DNA of 64,000 nucleotides from SIG440 sp045578305 (GTDB lineage: Bacteria; Bacillota; Clostridia; Monoglobales; Monoglobaceae), in contig JAZNKA010000051.1 in assembly GCA_045578305.1 (NCBI GenBank), positions 12,689 to 76,688 of the forward strand. The letters run 5' to 3'. The position numbers were made by a program, and so were the translations under genes. The notes under the pieces are model-generated. The model saw only the letters and a list, made by a program, of their open reading frames with translations. It had not been told where the DNA came from and did not search any database. Positions 51,504 through 58,118 of this stretch are shown in pieces (positions within the stretch are counted from its first letter, which is position 1; the number at the start of each line of letters is the position of its first letter).

Positions 51504-52367
51504 ATGAAAAATGCTTATGGGCTTGCAGGGATATCCGTGCTTTTGTGGTCTACAACGGCGACAATTACAAAATTGTTGCTTGGAGGACTTGACAGTATGC
51601 AAATTATGCTGGTTAGTTCGGCGGTTTCGTTTGTGTTTTTGCTGATTTTGAATCTGGTAAAAGGAACATTGGGAGAACTGAAGACTTACAAAATTAAAGA
51701 ACATATACATATATTTGGAATAGGGAGTTTGGGAATATTTTTGTATCATCTGCTTTTGTATGTGGGAATTGACAAAATGGAGGCATCTCAGGCGTTTATA
51801 ATAAACTACCTATGGCCGATGATGGCGGTGGTGTTTGCCTGCATAATTTTGAAGGAAAAGATGACATTCAGAAAAATTATTGCTGTTTTGCTTTCGTTTT
51901 TGGGAGTGGTTATTGTTACTTCCAACGGCAATTTGCTTGGCATTGGGAGGGAACGTCTGCTGGGGGCGTTTTACTGCGTTTTGGCTGCAGTTTCTTACGG
52001 ACTTTTTACAGTGCTTAACAAGCAGAAGAGTTATAACAAGTATCTGAGTATGATGATGTATTACTTTTATTCATTCGTAATATCGCTGATATATGTACTT
52101 TTTGAAAAAGACGGCTTCTGTCTTTCCTTTGCACAAGGCTTGGGGATGCTGTGGAACGGAATATTTGCAACGGCAATACCTTTTACCACATGGGCGCTTG
52201 CCTTGGAAAAGGGCGATACCGCAAGGGTCTCGAACCTGGCGTACATAACGCCGTTTTTGTCATTGGTTTGGACATTTTTGATACTTGGCGAAGAATTGAG
52301 TGTTTATTCTTTGCTTGGACTTATAGTAATTTTGTTGGGAATATTTATTCAGCTTAAGAGAAAATAA
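51504..52367 (+). CDS. EamA/DMT family transporter
   Basis: A 287-residue protein with ten hydrophobic helices in two EamA repeats (AGISVLLWSTTATITK and SYGLFTVLNKQ), the usual drug/metabolite transporter plan. Features such as INYLWPMMAVVFA and YITPFLSLVWTFLILGE place it among amino-acid or metabolite exporters, but the substrate is unknown. AAAGGAG precedes ATG 51504. A terminator follows, so it closes the comF-to-EamA run. Confidence 0.94.
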   Translation: MKNAYGLAGISVLLWSTTATITKLLLGGLDSMQIMLVSSAVSFVFLLILNLVKGTLGELKTYKIKEHIHIFGIGSLGIFLYHLLLYVGIDKMEASQAFIINYLWPMMAVVFACIILKEKMTFRKIIAVLLSFLGVVIVTSNGNLLGIGRERLLGAFYCVLAAVSYGLFTVLNKQKSYNKYLSMMMYYFYSFVISLIYVLFEKDGFCLSFAQGLGMLWNGIFATAIPFTTWALALEKGDTARVSNLAYITPFLSLVWTFLILGEELSVYSLLGLIVILLGIFIQLKRK

Positions 52368-52390
52368 CTGGACCGATATCGATTGCTTTT

Positions 52391-52418
52391 AAAATCCTGC
52401 CGGCAGGCAGGATTTTTT
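52391..52418 (+). terminator. Terminator of the EamA gene
   Basis: AATCCTGCC / GGCAGGATT stem with a GGCA loop and a TTTTTT run. Confidence 0.9.
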
Positions 52419-52476
52419 GCATTACAAAGAAAGTATTATTTTGAGGAAATACTGTATTTAATATAACTATATTCCA

Positions 52477-52505
52477 TTGACTTATTAAAATGCTTGGATT
52501 AAAAT
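52477..52505 (+). promoter_or_regulatory. Promoter of the broken sugar-kinase gene
   Basis: TTGACT (52477-52482) and TAAAAT (52500-52505) with a 17 bp spacer; an AAGGAG ribosome site follows at 52541. The signals survive although the gene behind them is truncated. Confidence 0.6.
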
Positions 52506-52551
52506 AAGTTTAAGAATAACTATTTTTAGTGAATTTTAACAAGGAGCTTTG

Positions 52552-52820
52552 ATGATGGAATATTTGTTGGGCCTTGATGTGGGGACTTCGTCGGTAAAAG
52601 CGGTGCTTATGGATTGTGACGGAGCGATAAAGAGTGTAAAAACAAAAAAGCATACATATTATTTCGAAAATGATATGAAGCTTATGGACGCAGAGCTTTT
52701 TTGCGACAACTGTTTTTCTGCAATAAACGAAATCGCAAAAGAATTGGGAGATGATGACAAAGTTGCTGCCCTTTGCGTATCGGGTGCAGGCGGCAACCTT
52801 ATGCTTGTAAGACTGAATGA
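52552..52820 (+). pseudogene. 5' remnant of an FGGY carbohydrate kinase
   Basis: About 89 codons of a sugar kinase: LLGLDVGTSSVKAVLMD is the first phosphate-binding strand pair of FGGY kinases, and VAALCVSGAGGNLML matches the next strand. The kinase is normally about 490-520 residues; after about residue 89 the similarity stops and the frame runs through unrelated codons to a TAA at 52876-52878. Start ATG 52552 or 52555 with AAGGAG at 52541. The break coincides with the start of an amidohydrolase fragment in another frame, so a deletion removed the rest of both genes. Confidence 0.78.
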
Positions 52821-53381
52821 ATGGGCGCAATTTGTATGTGTCACATACCTCGTGACGAGCGCCTTAAGGACCCTGTAAATATTCATCAGATTCTCGAAAT
52901 AAGAAAAGAATTCCCCAAACTCCGCTTTATAGTGGCACATATCGGTCGCGCATATACAAAAGAGGATATCGGCAATGCTTTTGACCTCTTGGCAGAAGCA
53001 CCCGATACAATGTATGATTTTGCCGCAAATTGCTGCGAATATGCAATCACAGAGGTTATCAAGCATTTTGGACCCAAACATCTTATGTTTGGCACCGATA
53101 TGCCAATTTTGCGTATGCGCACACATCGGATTGAGGAAAACGGTTCATATGTAAATCTTGTGCCCCCGGGAATGTATCCTGACCCGTACGGTGATCCGCA
53201 TCTGAGGGAAGTGTCCGAAGAAGAGGCGAAAAATATTACATTCTTTGCCTATGAAGAGCTTCTGGCATTCAAACGCGCCGCAGAGACATTGGGACTCAGC
53301 AAGCAGGATGTCGAAGACATAATGTATAACAATGCGATGAATCTTATTGAGGGTGCAAGAAAAGATATCTATAGTGAGTAG
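52821..53381 (+). pseudogene. 3' remnant of an amidohydrolase family gene
   Basis: About 186 codons encode the C-terminal part of a metal-dependent TIM-barrel amidohydrolase: MCHIPRDERLKDPVNIHQI, FIVAHIGRAY, HLMFGTDMPI with the catalytic Asp, and MYNNAMNLI near the end. The N-terminal half with the HxH metal site is missing. The frame differs by one from that of the kinase piece. Family reference: amidohydrolase_2, whose members are about 350 residues. ATG 52821 happens to lie at the junction and has no ribosome site, so translation is unlikely. Confidence 0.8.
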
Positions 53382-53396
53382 ATTCTATTTATACGA

Positions 53397-53428
53397 AAAA
53401 GTGCTGTGACGAGAGTCACAGCACTTTT
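53397..53428. terminator. Bidirectional terminator
   Basis: A 14-bp perfect stem AAAAGTGCTGTGAC / GTCACAGCACTTTT with a GAGA tetraloop. It closes both the amidohydrolase remnant and the DUF6512 gene. Confidence 0.93.
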
Positions 53429-53927
53429 AAATTGACGATTTGAAAATTGCAATATCCGGTGGAAAGATTGTAAAAATAATAAAGCTGACAAAAACCGCCA
53501 CTATCCAAAAATTCAGCAGCTTTTTGTGTGGAGCTGCACTGCATGATGTCGTAGCCTTGTAAATGATGTAAAATGCGATTGCCGTACTGATATAAAATAT
53601 GGATATATCAATTATCTGAATGTTGAAACCAAGTATTCCGGAATATGTGTAAAAAAGTATGGGAATTAAAAATGTTCCCACAAGGGTGCCCAAAGCTGCG
53701 GCAGACTCAAGGCAGGGATATACATCAGACAGCTTTTTGGAGTAAACCAGGAATATAAGCATAGGGAAGAAGAAAAGCTTCATATGCTCCCAGGTTGATT
53801 CGTTTACAGGGACAAAAAGACCGGCAATGGGATTCTCGCCAAGCCAATTATATATAAAATGAAAAACTGTGCCCAAAAAGGCGACCAAAATTGCGCCCCA
53901 GCGAATATAGTTTTTCAGTTCTTTCAT
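53427..53927 (-). CDS. DUF6512 family membrane protein
   Basis: A 166-residue protein with five to six membrane helices. It has a WGAILVAFLGTVFHFIYNW first helix (read in parts) and a conserved NESTWEHMKLFFFPML stretch, typical of the DUF6512 family. No function is known. GGTGATG lies ahead of ATG 53927. Its promoter is at 54025-54054, so it is a single-gene unit. It lies between two unusual regions but shows no sign of recent transfer. Confidence 0.8.
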   Translation of the reverse strand: MKELKNYIRWGAILVAFLGTVFHFIYNWLGENPIAGLFVPVNESTWEHMKLFFFPMLIFLVYSKKLSDVYPCLESAAALGTLVGTFLIPILFYTYSGILGFNIQIIDISIFYISTAIAFYIIYKATTSCSAAPHKKLLNFWIVAVFVSFIIFTIFPPDIAIFKSSI

Positions 53928-54024
53928 AAAACATCACCAAAAGAATAATATGCAAAAGTTTTGCTGAGTATTCGTTTTCGAAAAAGGCAAAAAAATAAGG
54001 ACGCCAGACCGCGCCCATATTTTC

Positions 54025-54054
54025 AGTATAACACAAAGTATCTGTATTTGTAAA
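54025..54054 (-). promoter_or_regulatory. Promoter of the DUF6512 gene
   Basis: TTTACA (54054-54049) and TATACT (54030-54025) on the minus strand with an 18 bp spacer. Nothing else was recognised between 53928 and 54113. Confidence 0.62.
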
Positions 54055-54113
54055 CAAAAATATACACCAAAACCATATTTTCTCTTATTTAGACAAAAAC
54101 AAGGCTTTATCTT

Positions 54114-54157
54114 TTGACAATATGTCAATTGAAAATGGCAAAAGAGTGTGTTATATT
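54114..54157 (+). promoter_or_regulatory. Promoter with adjacent perfect inverted repeat, driving the RNA unit
   Basis: TTGAAA (54129-54134) and TATATT (54152-54157) have a 17 bp spacer. Directly abutting the -35 box is the perfect inverted repeat TTGACA-ATA-TGTCAA (54114-54128), an ideal position for an activator or repressor site. Predicted transcription start is about 54164. Confidence 0.68.
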
Positions 54158-54484
54158 ATAGGTGAGCTAAAGGAAAGGCAGGTACAGACCAATGAAAATC
54201 TGACAGTGGCTTTTTTGAAGAAGAGGTATTAAGACGACAAAAAGACCGGGTCAAACAAAAAAGTGGGAGAGTTTGTATATATAAAAAAAGTCGATGAAAG
54301 CTGAGAAGAAAATCGTTTGACAAAATTGACCATCTTCATCAAAAAGTCAGGAAGGCTCATCTTTTGCAGGATAACGCAGCTCAGACATCAGGTGTTCTCG
54401 CTTAGAGAAAAAGAAGAAAGTGTGTGTGTCGAAGTGAGTGCAGGGAGAATGCAAAAGGTAGATTAAGAAATGGAGGTTAACCAT

Positions 54485-54511
54485 ATGACTGACTTCAAGA
54501 GTGAACAGTAG
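54485..54511 (+). CDS. Possible 8-codon leader peptide
   Basis: ATG at 54485 is preceded by TGGAGG (54471-54476) with an ideal eight-base gap and reads MTDFKSEQ before TAG. The stop codon forms the first three bases of the terminator stem. With this ribosome site translation is plausible; it may instead be chance within an RNA gene. Confidence 0.35.
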   Translation: MTDFKSEQ

Positions 54512-54560
54512 CGGCTCTTAATTGCAAAGAAAAACGCAATTAAGAGCCGCTACTTTTTTT
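54509..54560 (+). terminator. Strong terminator of the RNA unit
   Basis: A perfect 17-bp stem TAGCGGCTCTTAATTGC (54509-54525) with its complement (54536-54552), a ten-base A-rich loop and CTTTTTTT. It is among the most stable hairpins in the window. Confidence 0.93.
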
Positions 54561-54566
54561 GTTTTG

Positions 54567-54595
54567 TTTACAAAAGAGCAGGAATGTGGTAGAAT
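54567..54595 (+). promoter_or_regulatory. Promoter of the iron alcohol dehydrogenase gene
   Basis: TTTACA (54567-54572) and TAGAAT (54590-54595) with a 17 bp spacer, located after the preceding terminator, so the dehydrogenase need not be transcribed with the RNA unit. Confidence 0.6.
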
Positions 54596-54660
54596 GATTT
54601 TTGGTACTGACTTGACAAAATCATAAAATAAACACATAAAATTTAAAAGGAGATATAAAA

Positions 54661-55830
54661 ATGCTTGATTTTACTTATTATGCACCGACAAAAGTGTATT
54701 TTGGCAAAGAGACGCACAAAGATGTGGGCGAAATTATAAAAAGCTTCGGCTATGACAAGATAATGCTTCAGTACGGGCAGGGAAGCATAAAAAAGTCAGG
54801 CCTTTATGACGAGGTTATGAAGTCATTGCAAGACTGCGGTATAAAGGTTGTCGAAATGGGCGGAGTCGAGCCAAACCCCAAGCTTTCATTTGTAAAAGAA
54901 GCGGTTAGGCTTGCCAAAGAAAATGGTGTGCAGATGATTTTGGCAGTAGGTGGCGGAAGCGTCCTGGACTCCTCCAAATATACGGCAGCAGGAGCGATGT
55001 ATGATGGTGATCCTTGGGACTTCCCCACACGCAAAGCAGTGCCACAAAACGCCCTTCCGGTTGGGTGCATACTTACAATTGCGGCGGCAGGCAGCGAGAT
55101 GAGTTCGTCGGCGGTCATCAGCAATATGGAACTTAATATGAAGCGCGGCTTCAACAGCGAATTCAACAGGTGCAAGTTTGCCATCTGCAACCCCGAGCTG
55201 ACATATACAGTAAGCAAATATCAGACGGCTTGCGGCATTGTTGATATTATGGCGCACACGATGGAAAGATATTTTATCCCCTGCAAGCCGACAGACCTTA
55301 CTGATCGAATCGCAGAAAGTATTTTGAAAGCAACAATTGCAGCAGGCAAAACCTTGATGGAAAATCCCTGCGACTATGATGCGCGTGCAAATATGATGTG
55401 GGCGTCAAGCCTTTCGCATAATGATTTGACAGGTTGTGGCAGAGAAAATGCTTTGCCTGTTCATCAATTGGAACATGCTCTAAGCGGCGAGTTTGACCAT
55501 ATTGCGCATGGAGCGGGGCTTGCAGTTCTTTTCCCTGCTTGGGCAAGATATGTTTACAAGCAGGATGTGTCAAGATTTGCACAATTTGCAAGGCGCGTAT
55601 GGGACTACACCGAGGCAGATGACGAGGCGGCGGCAAAGTCAGGCATAGAAAAAATGGCAGAATACTTTAAATCTATTGGTATGCCGACAAACCTCAGGGA
55701 CTTTGACGTTGACGAATCTTGTGCCGACAGACTTGCCGAGCTTTGCACATTCGGAAGACAAAGAACGGTAAAGACATATATAGATTTGGACTTTGACAAA
55801 ATTAAAGAGATTTTTGAAAGTTGTATGTAA
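54661..55830 (+). CDS. Iron-containing alcohol dehydrogenase (butanol dehydrogenase type)
   Basis: A 389-residue group III dehydrogenase with an N-terminal Rossmann-like domain (GGGSVLDSSKY, NAD(P) site) and an all-helical C-terminal domain. The iron ligands are in CGIVDIMAHTMERYF (Asp and His), VHQLEHALSG (His) and DHIAHGAGLAVLFP (His). The start DFTYYAPTKVYFGKET is typical of NADPH-dependent butanol dehydrogenases of the BdhA/YqhD group, so an aldehyde reductase role in fermentation is likely. AAAGGAGA precedes ATG 54661. Confidence 0.94.
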   Translation: MLDFTYYAPTKVYFGKETHKDVGEIIKSFGYDKIMLQYGQGSIKKSGLYDEVMKSLQDCGIKVVEMGGVEPNPKLSFVKEAVRLAKENGVQMILAVGGGSVLDSSKYTAAGAMYDGDPWDFPTRKAVPQNALPVGCILTIAAAGSEMSSSAVISNMELNMKRGFNSEFNRCKFAICNPELTYTVSKYQTACGIVDIMAHTMERYFIPCKPTDLTDRIAESILKATIAAGKTLMENPCDYDARANMMWASSLSHNDLTGCGRENALPVHQLEHALSGEFDHIAHGAGLAVLFPAWARYVYKQDVSRFAQFARRVWDYTEADDEAAAKSGIEKMAEYFKSIGMPTNLRDFDVDESCADRLAELCTFGRQRTVKTYIDLDFDKIKEIFESCM

Positions 55831-55831
55831 A

Positions 55832-56108
55832 TAAAAAAGTTGCAGAATATTAGGCGTCCTCATACAGGAATAAACCAACTTGAAACTTTGTATTTTAGCG
55901 TGTTACTGGCGCAAAAATACTCGGCAATCCACAAAGGATTACCTGCGTTTGTTACTTGTCTCACATCCAAAATCCTTCGTTTCAAGTGACAAAGTCATTT
56001 TGAAAAATAAAGAAAAGCCTTGAAAACTCAGTGTTTCAAGGCTTTAAATTTAATTTGGTTCAAAATTGATTTTTCCCTGTATGAGGACGCCTTTCTGCAA
56101 TTTTTTTA
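55832..56108. repeat. Nested palindromic element with 17-bp inverted termini
   Basis: AGGCGTCCTCATACAGG (55852-55868) is perfectly inverted at 56076-56092. Outside it TTGCAG (55840-55845) pairs with CTGCAA (56095-56100), and A-runs pair with T-runs. Inside are further hairpins: TTTAGCG/CGCAAAAA (about 55892-55916), AAGGATT/AATCCTT (about 55937 and 55970), ACTTGAAA/TTTCAAGT, and the terminator at 56014-56045. No open frame is present. The layout resembles a small non-autonomous mobile element or a structured RNA; no clear target-site duplication can be picked out in the A/T runs. Confidence 0.7.
56014..56045. terminator. Bidirectional terminator inside the palindromic element
   Basis: A 12-bp stem AAAGCCTTGAAA / TTTCAAGGCTTT, with A-runs before and TTTAAATTT after. 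It lies between the convergent dehydrogenase and RNase J genes. Confidence 0.82.
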
Positions 56109-56113
56109 ATTTT

Positions 56114-57778
56114 TTATACATCCATAATTACAGGAAGAATCATAGGCTTGCGCTTTGTTTTGCCAAAGATATAACTGCCAAGCTCGTTTTTGAGGTGTGA
56201 CTTGAGGCTTGCCCAGTCAAGTGTGTTATGCGAAAGACACTCGTCAAGGACAAGACTTGCTTTTTCGCGCATGCTGTCCATCAAATCCTCTGCCTCGCGA
56301 ACATAAACAAATCCTCGCGATATGATATCGGGACCAGAAACGACCATTTTCATTTCGTGGTCGATTGTGCATACTACAATTATTATGCCATCTTCGGCAA
56401 GGTGTTTGCGGTCGCGAAGAACGATGCTTCCGACATCCCCGACGCCAAGTCCGTCAACAAGGACCCTGCCCGCAGGGACAGTTCCAGTGATTTTGCCTGA
56501 TGAATCTGATACCTCAAGAACTTTACCGTTTTCCATCATAAAAATATTCTTTGACGGAATACCCATCTCAAGCGCCAAATCCTTGTGACGGCTGAGGTGC
56601 TTGTACTCGCCGTGGACCGGCATAAAGTACTTGGGCTTTGCAAGAGCAAGTATTATTTTAAGTTCCTCCTGACAGGCGTGCCCCGAAACATGAACATCGG
56701 CAAGAGATTCGTAAATAACTTCTGCGCCACGCTTTAGAAGCTCGTTTATAACATTTGAGATGGCTTTTTCGTTGCCAGGGATAGGACTTGCCGAGATTAT
56801 AACCAAATCGTCAGCTTCGATATTAACTTTTTTGTGACCCGAAAATGCCATTCGCGAAAGAGCAGACATTGTCTCGCCCTGACTTCCGGTGGTGATGATA
56901 ACCAGCTTGTCTTTTGGATATCTGCCGATTTCATCAAGTGTTATCAGGGTGTTTTTGGGAATGTCCATATATCCAAGCTCAATAGCTGCAGAAAGGACAT
57001 TTTCCATACTTCTGCCCGAGATTGCAACCTTTCTGCCGTACTTGACAGCGGCGTTGATGATTTGCTGCACGCGGTGTATGTTTGAAGCAAAGGTCGCAAC
57101 AAATATTCTCTTGGTGCAGTTGTCAAAAACACTGTCAAAGGTGTTGCCGACGGTACGCTCGCTCATTGTATAGCCGCGGCGTTCGGCATTGGTGCTGTCT
57201 GACATAAGAAGAAGCACACCTTTTTTGCCAAGCTCGCCAATTCTGCCAAGGTCAATCATTTCGCCGTTTATGGGAGTTGAATCAATCTTGAAGTCACCTG
57301 TGTGAAGAATAGTGCCCGCAGGAGTATGGAATGCAACCGCAACGGCATCTGCAATGCTGTGGTTTGAGCGTATGAATTCGATTTTAAAATCGCCAAGCGA
57401 AAAGGTTTCGCCCGGATTTATTACATTAAGCTTTGTTGAGTTTAAAATCCCATGCTCCGAAAGCTTGTTTTTGAGTATTCCCAAAGTAAGCTTGGTGCCA
57501 AAAACAGGGACATTAAATTCTTTTAGAACATACGGAACTGCCCCGATGTGATCCTCGTGACCGTGGGTCAAAACTATACCGCGAATGCGATTTTTGTGTT
57601 TCTGCAGATAGGTTATATCCGGTATAACCATATCAATTCCCAGCATATCGTCGTCAGGGAAAGCCAGACCACAATCCAAAATCAGCAGGTCGCTGCCGTA
57701 CTCGAAGACTGTCAAATTTTTTCCGATTTCATGCAGTCCGCCGAGTGGCGTGATTTTTATTTTTTTACTTTTTTGCAC
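56114..57778 (-). CDS. rnj: Ribonuclease J
   Basis: A 554-residue beta-CASP metallo-beta-lactamase RNase acting as endonuclease and 5'-to-3' exonuclease in RNA maturation and decay. Motif 1 LDCGLAFPD, motif 2 LTHGHEDHIGA, and motif 3 FIRSNHSIADA are visible, followed by the beta-CASP region (ISGRSM, VHGEYKHLSRH) and a C-terminal dimerisation domain. The start is GTG 57778: GGAGG lies seven bases ahead and no ATG is available near the conserved start IKITPLGGLHEIGKN. The longer frame to 57862 crosses that ribosome site. Confidence 0.96.
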   Translation of the reverse strand: MQKSKKIKITPLGGLHEIGKNLTVFEYGSDLLILDCGLAFPDDDMLGIDMVIPDITYLQKHKNRIRGIVLTHGHEDHIGAVPYVLKEFNVPVFGTKLTLGILKNKLSEHGILNSTKLNVINPGETFSLGDFKIEFIRSNHSIADAVAVAFHTPAGTILHTGDFKIDSTPINGEMIDLGRIGELGKKGVLLLMSDSTNAERRGYTMSERTVGNTFDSVFDNCTKRIFVATFASNIHRVQQIINAAVKYGRKVAISGRSMENVLSAAIELGYMDIPKNTLITLDEIGRYPKDKLVIITTGSQGETMSALSRMAFSGHKKVNIEADDLVIISASPIPGNEKAISNVINELLKRGAEVIYESLADVHVSGHACQEELKIILALAKPKYFMPVHGEYKHLSRHKDLALEMGIPSKNIFMMENGKVLEVSDSSGKITGTVPAGRVLVDGLGVGDVGSIVLRDRKHLAEDGIIIVVCTIDHEMKMVVSGPDIISRGFVYVREAEDLMDSMREKASLVLDECLSHNTLDWASLKSHLKNELGSYIFGKTKRKPMILPVIMDV

Positions 57779-57863
57779 AAAATATCCTCCATATTCTTTA
57801 AAATAGCCGTTCAATATATAACCCAGAAACCAAGCGTAGCTTCTGCAATTATCACTATCCAAC

Positions 57864-57892
57864 AGTATACACTAAATTTACAAAATTTGCAA
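57864..57892 (-). promoter_or_regulatory. Promoter of the RNase J gene
   Basis: TTGCAA (57892-57887) and TATACT (57869-57864) on the minus strand with a 17 bp spacer; the leader of about 80 nt shows no notable structure. Confidence 0.7.
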
Positions 57893-58028
57893 GTAAATTG
57901 CCAATATTTATATTTAGATTTTAGCCAAGCAATCAGAAAATATTCGTGATTTGGCAAAAAACGGAAGAATGTTTTGCATTTGGATTTTAAAATATGCACA
58001 TTTATTGGAAGAATTAGTGCTTTGGGGG

Positions 58029-58057
58029 TTGAAATTTCTTTGCAAAAATAGTATAAT
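58029..58057 (+). promoter_or_regulatory. Promoter of lon
   Basis: TTGAAA (58029-58034) and TATAAT (58052-58057) with a 17 bp spacer. Apart from this and the divergent RNase J promoter, the 340-bp gap 57779-58118 holds nothing I recognise; no CIRCE or CtsR-type repeat is visible. Confidence 0.78.
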
Positions 58058-58118
58058 AAACTGATAATGGGCAAAATGTGACTATTTGCTCATTTTGAAA
58101 GGGTGAAAGTTTAGATTA

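Larger units (their letters stand above)
54164..54560 (+). ncRNA. Candidate structured non-coding RNA of about 395 nt
   Basis: This stretch has its own promoter and a strong terminator but no gene-length open frame. Several long-range pairings can be drawn: GTCAAAC (54250-54256) with GTTTGAC (54315-54321); GATGAA (54293-54298) with TTCATC (54335-54340); CTGAG (54301-54305) with CTCAG (54380-54384); ATCTTTTGCA (54359-54368) with TGCAAAAGGT (54450-54459); and a TTCTC/GAGAA hairpin at about 54395-54409. Purine-rich loops such as CAGGATAACGCAG and AGGTGAGCTAAAGG look like conserved RNA cores. No match to tmRNA, RNase P, SRP or 6S hallmarks is visible. Large clostridial RNAs such as the raiA RNA are possible relatives; I cannot confirm this from memory. 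Confidence 0.62.

Noticed and set aside
52821..53381. Functional short amidohydrolase gene
   Set aside because: The N-terminal HxH metal site is missing, there is no ribosome site, and the start lies at the deletion junction.
54164..54560. tmRNA, RNase P RNA, SRP RNA or 6S RNA
   Set aside because: No alanine-type acceptor end or tag peptide, no RNase P core sequence, no GGAAG-type SRP domain with its AGCAGCC partner, and no 6S-like single long hairpin with a central bubble is visible.
55840..56100. CRISPR array or insertion sequence with transposase
   Set aside because: Only one inverted pair and no regular direct repeats or open frame are present.
58029..58118. CIRCE or CtsR operator before lon
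   Set aside because: No TTAGCACTC-N9-GAGTGCTAA or tandem AGTCAAA-type heptads. The AAAATG/CATTTT pairs are weak and AT-rich.
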